The notes: generated by a model from the letters alone, not told the origin. 20,000 bases of DNA from Oppiella nova (GCA_905397405.1 CAJPVJ010000606.1:1-20000), one strand, 5' to 3'; positions 13,001-19,811 are shown, counted from the stretch's first letter. Program-made: numbers and translations.

Positions 13001-14200
13001 ATGAGTATTTATCTTGGTCATTGAATGCTGGCATTTTTGAATTCAAAGTCTGCTATTTATTTATGACCTCTAAATTGATTTTAAAATCGTTAGTTAAGCT
13101 TACATTATAAAACATGATATATATAGTTAACATTTTAAAATATACTGTATTTATACTAATGGACAAAGCTCTAACTTTTAAACAAAGTTACAAATTATCA
13201 GAATTTACAATTTTCATACATAAAACAAAAGCCCATTTGTCAAAAACCAATTTTGAAATCCATTTAGAAATGAATTATTATTAGGCGTTAATATGTTTTA
13301 ATACTATAAAATGTTTTTTGACTTATTTGTGTTAAAGTATAGTATTTATTGTTTTAAAAACAAACATAAAAAGCTAGAAAACAGGGGAATAACTAAATAT
13401 ATATTCTTAAGTATGATTCCGTGTATTCTGTGAGAAATTATCCAATTTTGTGAAAACTGCTTTTAAAAGCTAAACGAGTAATGAATTTTGATTTAATGTT
13501 TGCTTTTGTTTTGGCCAACGAAATAAAATGTTAAGTAAAATGAAAAACACATAAAAAATATGATGAGTTAATCGCATAACACAAACATTTAAGAAATAAA
13601 AGTCCATTTATAACGTATTTGAGCCCTAAAAATGAGAGCAAAACTAAAAAAGCAAAAAACAATTTAATATAAAAGGCTAACGAAAAGTGGGGAAAAATCA
13701 TTTTTGATATAATATAATAATTTAGTGACAAAATTGTCTAACACTCGCACTAATACTTCATATGTGCCGCGACTTAGCGCTTAGGCATTAATGGTTATGA
13801 TATTATCGGAAGGGAATGGTAGGCAATGGTATGGTATTAGGGGGGGGGGAGAGAGTGATGGAAACTGACTGACCCGTCACAATCAACTTTCCAGAGGAGC
13901 CGCTGGTGAACGTCTCGCCAGTGAGTCGATTACGTGCCCGACATTTATAAGTCCTGTGATTGAAAGTCGAGTCAACGTTCCTGATGTACAGTTCCCCGCT
14001 CTGCAGCATTAGGTAACGGGAGGACTGGTTGCCAACGATGGTGCCCGTGGGCTGCACTACCCGGCCGGTGGGCTCCTCGATCCAGGCCGTAATGGTTAGG
14101 TAGTCCCTGACAAAGGCCGGGATGTGACACCGCATGACCGCCGTATTGCCCATCACTGGGAACTCGTCGTACACTTCGATCACAAAGTTTTGGCGAACCA
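181..14200 (-). CDS. Dscam: Dscam-family cell adhesion gene, Ig2-Ig7 portion (nine spliced exons)
   Basis: Nine minus-strand exons join into a continuous 584-codon frame; the exons are listed separately. Intron phases in order after Ig2 are 1,1,0,1,0,1,1,1, and the last exon ends in phase 1. Six Ig domains each keep the paired cysteines and core tryptophan. Phrases such as DPGPSLSLKC, CPVGGYP, NGTLEV and YTCVAKN line up with Ig5-Ig6 of insect Dscam as I remember it. Dscam proteins are single-pass neuronal and immune surface receptors that bind homophilically and guide dendrite self-avoidance and axon targeting. This part is extracellular and includes Ig2, Ig3 and Ig7, which form the homodimer interfaces in Drosophila Dscam1. 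Both gene ends lie outside the window. The family is secure. The paralogue (Dscam1, 2, 3 or chelicerate-specific) is not resolved, although the lack of exon arrays argues against a Dscam1-type hypervariable gene. Confidence 0.92.
605..691 (-). CDS. Dscam: Dscam exon encoding the first third of Ig7
   Basis: Short exon of 87 bases, phase 1 at both ends. Acceptor is TCCAAAACAG at 692; donor is GTATAC from 604. It encodes KPVIEAFAFPTSLREGQRSS then ILCTVSSG, giving the first Ig7 cysteine. The Pro-x-Ile-x-x-Phe start and the small polar residues before the cysteine fit the start of Dscam Ig7. In Drosophila Dscam1 and Dscam2, Ig7 is encoded by mutually exclusive exons. No second version of this exon is visible in the adjoining 245- and 226-base introns. 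Confidence 0.9.
795..831 (+). repeat. (GA)n microsatellite
   Basis: Uninterrupted GA repeat. On the transcript strand it is a CU tract about 100 bases before the acceptor of the 87-base Ig7 exon. Confidence 0.95.
937..1098 (-). CDS. Dscam: Dscam exon completing Ig6
   Basis: Exon of 162 bases, phase 1 at both ends. Acceptor is a pyrimidine-rich TATCTTAATAG at 1099; donor is GTATGT from 936. It encodes GHHLPYNHRQKVHDNGTLEV, then RATDEGLYTCVAKNKKGQTA, and ends VYVRVH. The second Ig6 cysteine sits in YTCVAKN. NRKQKVxxNGTLxI...TYTCVAKNxxGxxA is the corresponding Dscam stretch. NGT is a likely glycosylation site. Joining upstream gives ITWERA-GHHLP, and joining downstream gives VRVHI-KPVIE, both in frame. 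Confidence 0.94.
1099..1697 (-). other. Intron between the Ig6 exons
   Basis: Intron of 599 bases splitting Ig6. AT-rich with runs of T and A. No Ig-like frame or RNA gene is visible. A pyrimidine-rich stretch on the minus strand precedes the downstream acceptor. Confidence 0.8.
1698..1932 (-). CDS. Dscam: Dscam exon encoding the end of Ig5 and first half of Ig6
   Basis: Exon of 235 bases, phase 0 in and phase 1 out. Acceptor is TGTACCTAAAG at 1933, behind a pyrimidine-rich stretch; donor is GTAATG from 1697. It begins DGLVISYVNISEVRVEDGGG and supplies the second Ig5 cysteine (YACKADN). The linker INVLGPPVVRPMRNI follows, then the first Ig6 cysteine (VRCPVGGYP) and tryptophan (SITWERG). NIS and NIT are likely N-glycosylation sites. 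The CPVxGYPxxSxxWER motif is one of the clearest Dscam signatures in the window. The intron to the previous exon is only 180 bases. Confidence 0.94.
2113..2285 (-). CDS. Dscam: Dscam exon encoding the first two-thirds of Ig5
   Basis: Exon of 173 bases, phase 1 in and phase 0 out. Acceptor is TATTAAACAG at 2286; donor is GTAAGC from 2112. It encodes DPPEFREVFPQQTLDPGPSL, the first cysteine in SLKCIAGGTP, tryptophan in QITWQLDD, and ends RVRFGDYVTK. EPGPS-xxLKCxAGGxPxPxIxWxLD and the QYVT stretch are typical of Dscam Ig5. The donor was placed at AAA|GTAAGC rather than at the upstream GTAACG. That choice gives GDYVTK-DGLVISY, the same spacing as the insect protein and in frame with the next exon. 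Confidence 0.92.
2614..2868. repeat. Tandem direct duplication, 127-base copies, offset 128
   Basis: Bases 2614-2740 and 2742-2868 are identical, with a single A at 2741 between them. The match carries on for a few bases because the flank is A-rich. The offset equals that of two other duplications in the window. Interpreted as an unmerged contig overlap. Confidence 0.85.
2867..3195. repeat. Tandem direct duplication of 164 bases around a single N
   Basis: Bases 2867-3030 and 3032-3195 are identical and are separated by the only N in the window, at 3031. An N is a gap placeholder, so two overlapping contig ends were placed side by side here. This is the key to reading the other duplications. 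Confidence 0.93.
3031..3031. other. Single-N assembly gap
   Basis: The sole ambiguous base in the window. It lies exactly between two identical 164-base copies. Confidence 0.97.
3233..3304 (+). repeat. Interrupted (GA)n microsatellite
   Basis: GA repeat with several GAAA interruptions, directly downstream of the N-flanking duplication. Repeats of this kind commonly break short-read contigs. Confidence 0.95.
3513..3767. repeat. Tandem direct duplication, 127-base copies, offset 128
   Basis: Bases 3513-3639 and 3641-3767 are identical, separated by a single A at 3640. The match ends sharply on both sides, so the copy length is exactly 127. Confidence 0.9.
4239..4296 (-). CDS. Dscam: Dscam micro-exon completing Ig4
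   Basis: Exon of 58 bases, phase 0 in and phase 1 out, too short to appear as a long open frame. Acceptor is ATTATAG at 4297; donor is a good GTATGT from 4238. It encodes CFASNDFESVQAYAELQLG, giving the second cysteine and last strand of Ig4. In the family this reads CFxxNDxESxxAxAELxLG. Joining upstream gives GMYQ-CFASND; joining downstream gives LQLGD-DPPEF, both in frame. The first 26 bases and the acceptor are repeated at 4399-4424 by a 128-base-offset duplication that looks like an assembly scar. That upstream partial copy runs out of homology inside the exon and has no matching donor. Confidence 0.9.
4271..4525. repeat. Tandem direct duplication, 127-base copies, offset 128, overlapping a Dscam micro-exon
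   Basis: Bases 4271-4397 and 4399-4525 are identical, with an A at 4398 between them. The block includes the first 26 bases of the Ig4 micro-exon and its acceptor, so a decoy partial exon appears at 4399-4424. Confidence 0.9.
4634..4851 (-). CDS. Dscam: Dscam exon encoding most of Ig4
   Basis: Exon of 218 bases entering in phase 1 and leaving in phase 0. Acceptor TTATTGCAG at 4852 is strong; the donor is GTACCT from 4633. It encodes PLSIQLLPERQSVDVGKAAL, first cysteine in LFNCSVSGHP, tryptophan in IIWERN, then DLIHIDAVNKEHRGMYQ. The exon stops one residue before the second Ig cysteine, which is supplied by the 58-base exon at 4239-4296. DxGxxAxFxCxxxGxPIxTxxW followed by KExxGMYQ is the Dscam Ig4 pattern. 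The preceding intron (4852-10744) is the largest complete one in the window. NCS over the first cysteine is a formal sequon but is unlikely to be used. Confidence 0.93.
6419..6468 (+). repeat. (GA)n/(GAAA)n microsatellite
   Basis: GA repeat passing into GAAA units. A 10-base-stem inverted repeat (6349-6358 with 6367-6376) lies just before it. Confidence 0.95.
6533..6578 (+). repeat. 46-base dispersed repeat, partner at 16324-16369 (inverted)
   Basis: The sequence running from ATTCTGT through ACAGAATAAGAAGAATGAG into GAGAGA is found in reverse complement about 10 kb away. It has an internal 7-base hairpin (ATTCTGT...ACAGAAT) and leads into a GA tract, as in some microsatellite-ended short elements. 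No transposase is seen. Confidence 0.75.
6571..6624 (+). repeat. (GA)n microsatellite
   Basis: Long GA repeat directly following the 46-base dispersed repeat. Confidence 0.95.
7775..7796 (+). repeat. (GA)n microsatellite
   Basis: Eleven GA units in the Ig3-Ig4 intron. Confidence 0.95.
8161..8198. repeat. Hairpin overlapping a perfect 14-base palindrome
   Basis: GTCACAGAA (8161-8169) pairs with TTCTGTGAC (8178-8186). The perfect palindrome ACAGAATATTCTGT (8185-8198) follows, sharing two bases. No function is assigned. Confidence 0.7.
8432..8454 (+). repeat. (GA)n microsatellite
   Basis: GA repeat preceded by a C-rich stretch (8396-8430). Confidence 0.95.
8940..8980 (+). repeat. (CT)n microsatellite
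   Basis: CT repeat with one ATCT interruption; the first long tract in the window with CT on the plus strand. Confidence 0.95.
9885..9911. repeat. Perfect 12-base-stem A/T-rich inverted repeat
   Basis: A stem beginning TAAAAAAGTTTT pairs with AAAACTTTTTTA across a three-base TTG loop. A similar smaller hairpin is at 7930-7951. Both lie within the Ig3-Ig4 intron; no function is assigned. Confidence 0.7.
9971..10041 (+). repeat. (CT)n microsatellite, interrupted
   Basis: Long CT repeat with CCCT and ACTCACT interruptions. Confidence 0.95.
10435..10530 (+). repeat. Purine-rich (G/A) stretch
   Basis: Almost purely G and A with several GGGG and GGAGG runs, 215-310 bases inside the intron after the Ig3 donor. 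On the transcript strand it is C/U-rich. Confidence 0.8.
10745..11038 (-). CDS. Dscam: Dscam exon encoding Ig3
   Basis: Exon of 294 bases, phase 1 at both ends. The acceptor is a pyrimidine-rich stretch ending CATACAG at 11039, and the donor is a consensus GTAAGT from 10744. It encodes one complete Ig domain: linker SHSFVSPRITE, first cysteine in ALPCLAQGWP, tryptophan in KYKWFKK, then NDRVDQMDGILVI and the second cysteine in SGIYQCIVNN, ending ETELTVR. The pattern NDRV...GxLxI...DSGxYxCxVNN...VETxLTV is characteristic of Dscam Ig3. The sequon NNT lies just after the second cysteine. In hypervariable Dscam1 genes the first half of Ig3 comes from the exon 6 array. Here it is fused with the second half in a single exon, and no sibling copies are visible in the flanking introns. 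Confidence 0.94.
12378..13423. repeat. Tandem direct duplication of about 523 bases, copies about 99% identical
   Basis: Bases 12378-12899 and 12901-13423 align end to end with about four substitutions and one single-base indel, separated by an A at 12900. The level of difference is like that between alleles and like the Ig2 duplication. Interpreted as two haplotypes left side by side. Confidence 0.88.
12402..12439. repeat. 19-base tandem repeat, two units
   Basis: AGAGCACTGGTAGTCTAAG occurs twice head to tail, and again at 12925-12962 inside the second copy of the larger duplication. Being present in both copies, it is a real local repeat rather than a join scar. Confidence 0.85.
13840..13849 (+). 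repeat. G10 homopolymer
   Basis: Ten Gs about 25 bases from the Ig2 donor, followed by a short GA run. Its length is error-prone in sequencing. Confidence 0.9.
13874..14200 (-). CDS. Dscam: Dscam exon encoding Ig2 (complete copy)
   Basis: Exon of 327 bases, phase 1 at both ends, encoding a whole Ig domain. Acceptor is CCTCTATCCAG at 14201; donor is GTCAGT from 13873. The first conserved cysteine is near residue 25 (VMRCHIPAF), the core tryptophan near 40 (TAWIEEP) and the second cysteine near 87 (TYKCRARN). The ending RLTGETF...GKLIVT matches Dscam Ig2, whose family pattern is RLTGET followed by a GRLVIT-like strand. The sequon NQS may be glycosylated. Joining the final G to the next exon gives ...KLIVTE-SHSFVSPRITE, as expected for the Ig2-Ig3 linker. 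This supports the copy as the functional one. In Drosophila Dscam1 the first half of Ig2 comes from the exon 4 array; here one exon carries the whole domain. A run of ten Gs (13840-13849) lies just inside the following intron. Confidence 0.93.
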
Positions 14201-15078
14201 CTGGATAGAGGAAAGGGAGACAAAAGTTAATGGAAATGTATGACACAATGCACAGTAATATTGGATTTTTGTTGATAACGTTAATGAATATGATTTTCGA
14301 GACATTAATTAATAAATACGATATGAAAGGGAACGGCGCTTATGAAAAGGCCTATCATTTACTAAATGCCTCTCAAATGTATTATTAAACGCACTCTAAA
14401 TCCCAAACACTAAGTGATAGAAACGACTGACTATTTGCTCTTTTCGTTAGGATTTCCATTCAATTATAGTTTTTTGATAATTAGATTTACCGCTGGTGAA
14501 CGTCTCGCCAGTGAGTCGATTACGTGCCCGACATTTATAAGTCCTGTGATTGAAAGTCGAGTCAACGTTCCTGATGTACAGTTCCCCGCTCTGTAGCATT
14601 AGGTAACGGGAGGACTGGTTGCCAACGATGGTGCCCGTGGGCTGCACTACCCGGCCGGTGGGCTCCTCGATCCAGGCCGTGATGGTTAGGTAGTCCCTGA
14701 CAAAGGCCGGGATGTGACACCGCATGACCGCCGTATTGCCCATCACTGGGAACTCGTCGTACACTTCGATCACAAAGTGTTGGCGAACCACTGGATGGAG
14801 GAAAGGGAGACAAAAGTTAATGGAAATGTATGACACAATGCACAGTAATATTGGATTTTTGTTCATAACGTTAATGAATATAATTTTCGAGACATTAATT
14901 AATAAATACGATATGAAAGGGAACGGCGCTTATGAAAAGGCCTATCATTTGCTAAATGCCTCTCAAATGTATTATTAAACGCACTCTAAATCCCAAACAC
15001 TAAGTGATAGAAACGACTGACTATTTGCTCTTTTCGTTAGGATTTCCATTCAATTATAGTTTTTTGATAATTAGATTT
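13900..15078. repeat. Tandem direct duplication of 589 bases carrying the Ig2 exon
   Basis: Bases 13900-14488 and 14490-15078 align without gaps with about seven substitutions, separated by an A at 14489. The block starts inside the Ig2 exon and ends in the upstream intron. Same one-base-spacer design as the other five duplications. Confidence 0.9.
14491..14790 (-). CDS. Dscam: Second copy of the Ig2 exon, 3'-truncated, probably an assembly duplicate
   Basis: This is a near-identical repeat of the exon at 13874-14200, shifted by 590 bases. Its acceptor (CTCCATCCAG) and phase 1 are the same. The protein differs by one residue: VVRQH here, VVRQN in the other copy. The copy stops after GETFTS and lacks the last nine codons (SSGKLIVT region, the G strand of the Ig fold). 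An apparent donor GTAAAT follows at 14490 in phase 1, so a gene finder would accept a 300-base exon. The T of that GT is base 14489, the single spacer base between the duplicated blocks, so the donor is created by the junction. The copy begins exactly where the downstream block starts, in mid-exon, as expected if a contig began there. I infer an unmerged allelic contig end; a genuine recent tandem exon duplication is the alternative. Confidence 0.55.
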
Positions 15079-15580
15079 GTTTTATTGACTTAAATAGGCA
15101 TTAATTTTTCAGTTTAATTATTTAAGTTCCTGTGTATAACGGTTATATAGTGTTCACGATTACCAAACAAAATACATTTAATATTTATTTATTCCGAGAG
15201 AAAAATATTCAAATGTTAAAAAATAAATCACAAACTCTTAATAAAATTCATAAAACAAATGAATTCCTGAAACAAAGAATTCATTGCTTAATATGCAAAG
15301 ACATGTGTTTGACATTAAATGCGATAAATTATAAAGTTTCTGATGAATTCAGTGTTGATATTATATTCAGACACAGTTTCAAATGCTGACAAATAAGACA
15401 CTGGGAATGCATAGAGAATCGTGAGTACCCTTTGGTGACCCCATTCAGCATTAGTGCCACGCATTTGAGAAATAAGTAATGAATCCAAGAATTTATTGCA
15501 TTATTCAATAAGAAGACAGTAATAAGAAAAATGTTATGAATCATAAAATACAATAATTTTTTGACAAATTTTATTATCAT

Positions 15581-15602
15581 GTGTGTGTGTGTGTGTGTGT
15601 GT
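15581..15602 (+). repeat. (GT)11 microsatellite
   Basis: Eleven GT units immediately beside the 85-base inverted copy. Confidence 0.95.
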
Positions 15603-15686
15603 GAGTGCGTTTAATAATACATTTGAGAGGCATTTAGTAAATGATAGGCCTTTTCATAAGCGCCGTTCCCTTTCATATCGTATTTA

Positions 15687-15687
<1 letters not shown>
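15603..15687 (-). repeat. 85-base inverted copy of sequence at 14312-14396
   Basis: The reverse complement of 15603-15687 matches 14312-14396 without a mismatch, and matches the second copy (14902-14986) except at one base where that copy differs. It sits between a (GT)11 tract and a CT tract. No terminal repeats or target-site duplication are evident. Unlike the direct duplications it is inverted and has no one-base-spacer partner. Confidence 0.85.
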
Positions 15688-15726
<39 letters not shown>

Positions 15727-15752
15727 CCTCCCCCTCTCTCTCTCTCTCTCTC
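15688..15752 (+). repeat. (CT)n microsatellite, interrupted
   Basis: CT repeat with TTTCT and CCCTCCCCC interruptions, abutting the other side of the 85-base inverted copy. Confidence 0.95.
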
Positions 15753-16118
15753 ATTTTTTAATAGACGCAAAACCTGTAAAAGAGATAAAAAGGCAAAAAG
15801 ACAGGGATAGGGATGTAGTTAACGCTGGTGTGCAGTAGTGGTGATGAGCGTCTCAAATGTCTTTTAGATGATAGCGACTCACAAATAGGAGTCGTCTTTA
15901 GTCACACAAAAAAAGACTTATTTGCGTGGATTGCGTCAGACATGAAATACTATAGCATTTCATTAGTGAATAAAATATTATTCCGTTTTTAAGCGAAACT
16001 TTTTTTCTTTCATACGAATTATTTAACGAAAACTATGAGAAGTTTTTCCACTGTAAATAGATTGTGAATAATAGAGGACATGGAATAAAATATTTGTGGA
16101 GAGAGACTGAAAACCATG

Positions 16119-16152
<34 letters not shown>

Positions 16153-16153
16153 G
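16119..16153 (+). repeat. (GA)n microsatellite
   Basis: GA repeat with one GGGA interruption, about 145 bases from a CT tract of opposite orientation. Confidence 0.95.
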
Positions 16154-16297
16154 CTGTTCATCAGTGTTGTGAAGCAGAGATGAGTATAAAAAGCATAGGA
16201 ATCTGCGATACATTATTTACACAACAAAAGCATAGTATAAGAAATAGACATTCATTCAAATGTTGGCGAATACAAGGAATAAGAATAAGGAATTTCT

Positions 16298-16298
<1 letters not shown>

Positions 16299-16332
<34 letters not shown>
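16299..16332 (+). repeat. (CT)n microsatellite
   Basis: CT repeat adjoining the 46-base dispersed repeat. Confidence 0.95.
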
Positions 16333-16335
<3 letters not shown>

Positions 16336-16369
16336 CTCATTCTTCTTATTCTGTTTTTAAATACAGAAT
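16324..16369 (-). repeat. 46-base dispersed repeat, inverted partner of 6533-6578
   Basis: Reverse complement of 6533-6578, abutting a CT tract at the same relative place. The flanking bases differ on the outer side, so homology ends at the ATTCTGT hairpin arm. Confidence 0.75.
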
Positions 16370-16784
16370 ATTTATGTCATGTCTTTCTCTATCTCTCAAC
16401 CAAATCGTGTGCTTTTCAATACACAACTCGTGTAAATCGATTCAAATATACGGCACTCTCTCGCAAATAATTCGTGTTTTATTATTAATATTAATTCTCT
16501 ATTTGAACCCAAATTTATTACACTTCTCTGTCTGTCAGCCCACTCTCTCCCACTCCCTCTCCCCCTCTCAACACTCGTACTCTCCGTTGATTTGTTTGCA
16601 TTTCCTCTCTTTGTTGACATTTCGTACATAATATCAGCGATTATTGAATATGACATAAACTTTTTGTCATAAATATTCCGCTCTTTTAATAAGATATGAT
16701 ATGTTTTATAAGAGTTATACGAAATGTAAAGAATAAATTTTTTCGGTGATGTTTATATAAATTAAAAATATATTTCTTTGCTTT

Positions 16785-16834
16785 TGTGTGTTGTGTGTGT
16801 GAGAGAGAGAGAGAGCGAGAGAGAGAGAGAGAGA
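16785..16834 (+). repeat. Compound (GT)n(GA)n microsatellite
   Basis: A short GT tract passes directly into GA repeats with one GCGA interruption. Confidence 0.92.
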
Positions 16835-18003
16835 AACTCAAGCATCATTTATATACCCGAAAAACTCCTATTCACTAATGAATACATTAATGATTGGCAA
16901 CTAATTTATAGGCAACTAATGATTGCATGCATTCAATGGTGTTTTGTGTGAAAAATTGAGAGAAAGATTTTCGCTCCGGATTTTTGAATGCAATGAAGTG
17001 CTGATAGGAAAGTGTTGGTGCGATAGAAAGAGTGAGAGCACAGGGAGACTATGAAAAGTGTGTGTTAGGAGGGGAGAGGAGGACTTGACTCTAATGTTCA
17101 AAAGCCGTATCCAAAAAAGGAAAGATTGATTAATGGAGAAAATATATGACACGATTGCAATTCAATGAATCCAAAACACTAAACATCAAGAATTACTAAT
17201 TCTCAGCAAATTCTTCGACAGCTTTTACGAGTAATAAATCGATTTTAAGTGTAAACACAAAAAAAACAGTTGTGAAGGAGTTTTGTGCGAAATAGAGAGA
17301 AGTGTTTCAAAAAATTTCTTTTGTTTTGTCTACACTTTTCGCTCACTCTTACCCATACAGTTGGAGTACACTCTCTATGGGCTATCAATTGTGTGAATGA
17401 AACAACAAAAAGGCAAATATCAGTCATAAAAAGGCACCAAAAAAACAATTTTGTCACAAAATTCTTTGCCATTTGTTTCATTCGCTTAAAGACGTGAAGG
17501 AATTAATTTATTCTTACATTATATGACATAAATCTATTTGAAAGTAAAAAAAGATTTTCAAATTAAAACACTTATAAATCATTCGCGAGTCTCTGAATCG
17601 CTAAAAATATAGATAATAAATGAATATCTGATCGCATGAATACATTGCCAGTGTGTATATAAGTTAATACTTATCTAAATCTATATACGGATCTCTTTTG
17701 GGTGAACGCAAAAAAATTAATATCAATTACTTTGGTAATGAATTCAAACAAATTTTTCTCACAAAATAATTTATATTCAATTGGATTCTTGGAAAGCGAT
17801 TCGGAATCTCTTTTTTTGCTCGAGTCCTTGTCCTCCCGGTGTCTCAACTGTCAGTATTTAATCTCATCACTAATTTGTTGTGAAAATAGATGTCATCGAC
17901 AAAAGTTAAACATAAGCCAAAGCACTCGCGAAACTAAGACTTATACAGTAATACACATATACTCTGTATATATCTGTCTATCGCTATAATATTCTACGGG
18001 TTT

Positions 18004-18010
<7 letters not shown>

Positions 18011-18045
<35 letters not shown>
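18011..18045 (+). repeat. (CT)n microsatellite
   Basis: Uninterrupted CT repeat in the upstream intron. Confidence 0.95.
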
Positions 18046-18047
<2 letters not shown>

Positions 18048-19566
18048 GTGAGCTATCGGTGCATACATTAAGGACACAGAGAGACAAAAATCAATAGATT
18101 TATTATATGGTGTTTGGTGTGTGAGAGTGGAGGCCGGAGTGCACACCAGTTATCGCATAGAGATTTGCAGTGACTTTACTTAACGATTTGGAATTAAGTT
18201 CCGCTTTAAACACAAAACACTTTTTGTATTCATTTGAATAGCGAAATGCACTTTAAATTAAATACTGGTCTAATGTGGTGATCATTTGCACGTCATATGC
18301 ACTCACACTCTCGGACTCCAAACGTGTGACTAAAATATATATTTATATTTGTGTTCAACTCATTAAATCTGTTCACAACCTTATCTGTTAAACCACTTTA
18401 AAAACCTTCCGATCAATTGATTTTCGCGACTGATTTTATTTGTCATTTTAATACTCAATTGAAATAAATAAATATTGCATAAATAAACGCCATTGAAAAT
18501 ATTAGCATATTTGTATAATTATGTTATAAATTTAATTTAATTATACCTGTAGTTAGATATCCATTAAAACATAAATTATGCAAAATATTGAAACAATAAA
18601 TTGAATTTAGTGTATATTTTGAACTCCTATGGCTTTTAATAAAAATGTGTAAAACATTGATTGATTGTGTTTTGAACTTCAAAAACATCTGCACATTTAA
18701 ATTAATTTGATTTATAATAAATTAATACTTTTCTATGAATTCATTTGTATATCATTGTGTAACTGTAGCAAATATCATACAATTTCGGGATTAAATATAA
18801 CATTAAATAGTTTTATGGAAATTATTTTCTATGATTAATTGATTGCATACTATTTAGTATAGAGATTAAGTCAATACTAGTCGTATGGTTACTGGTGTAG
18901 GGACTTATCGTTATACAAAATTACACATCATATATTATATTCTGGTGCAAACAATATTCATTTTGTTCATTAATATACGTATAATAAGAATATTTCACAT
19001 AAATGTTTTAATTAAAACTGTTTGTTTGTAGTATTTGATTGGTATGGTATAATATTTTATAATAATTATTTATTATTATAGTATTTTTATACAAGTTTCT
19101 TTATATATTATTATTTTATACAAGTATTTATGTTTACTTAAAATTATTAAATATTATGCATAAAATGTATGCATACATTTATTGGGAAATCAATTAATTA
19201 TATCTGAAATATCATAATTTAGATGCAATAAATGTATACTAATTTGATATAATACTTACAGTGTTTGTATCGTATCATAAAATTTGCATTTAATTTACAA
19301 AATTAAAAATATATAAACAAATGATTTAGACAAACATGTGTGTGAATAGAAAAAGGCAGAATTTAATTTTTAAAAGTGGTTTTAAAAATTACGTGAAAAT
19401 ACTATTTTGTAGTCAATTTATAAAACTCCGTTTTATTTGACAATATCTCTCACTTTCTCATCAATTTTGGCAATTTCTGCAAATTAACTTTTATTAGTCA
19501 TTTGCATTCCCATTGCATTCCCAAACATCCAGATAGTTATGTTTGTTGGGCATCTATTTATGTCGT

Positions 19567-19568
<2 letters not shown>

Positions 19569-19609
<41 letters not shown>
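19569..19609 (+). repeat. (CT)n microsatellite
   Basis: Uninterrupted CT repeat in the upstream intron. Confidence 0.95.
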
Positions 19610-19612
<3 letters not shown>

Positions 19613-19811
19613 TATTTTCATGGCATTCCATCGCAAAGAATGAGATTAAAGTAAACTATGAAAACACCAGACCTTTCGAGAAGAAAACGGATAAAAGTTT
19701 TATAAACTAATGATTGAGTTTCGCTATGAGAAGCAGAAACTAGAATCCAATTCTCCATTACATCTAATATTTAGTGCATTTGTTTTCTAAATAAAAATGT
19801 TATACTATATG

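Larger units (their letters stand above)
11039..13873 (-). other. Intron between Ig2 and Ig3
   Basis: Intron of 2.8 kb, strongly AT-rich. It holds the 523-base direct duplication at 12378-13423 and a more GC-balanced patch at about 12140-12330 with a 62-codon plus-strand frame that I do not recognise. No Ig3 variant exons of the kind found in hypervariable Dscam genes are seen. Confidence 0.75.

Noticed and set aside
13972-14813. Histidine- and glycine-rich 83-codon frames on the minus strand at the Ig2 exons
   Set aside because: Alternative-frame shadows of the two Ig2 copies; the Ig frame has the conserved C-W-C core and correct splice phases.
12378-15078. Expanding tandem exon/intron arrays as a Dscam diversity generator
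   Set aside because: The one-base spacers, shared with 127-base and N-containing duplications in plain intron, point to assembly joins; the 12378-13423 block contains no exon at all.
15583-16631. Several frames with long Ser-Leu repeats
   Set aside because: They are (CT)n microsatellites read in frame, not proteins.
17702-17989. Plus-strand 95-codon open frame
   Set aside because: Low-complexity AT-rich codons, no domain, and no support from flanking signals.
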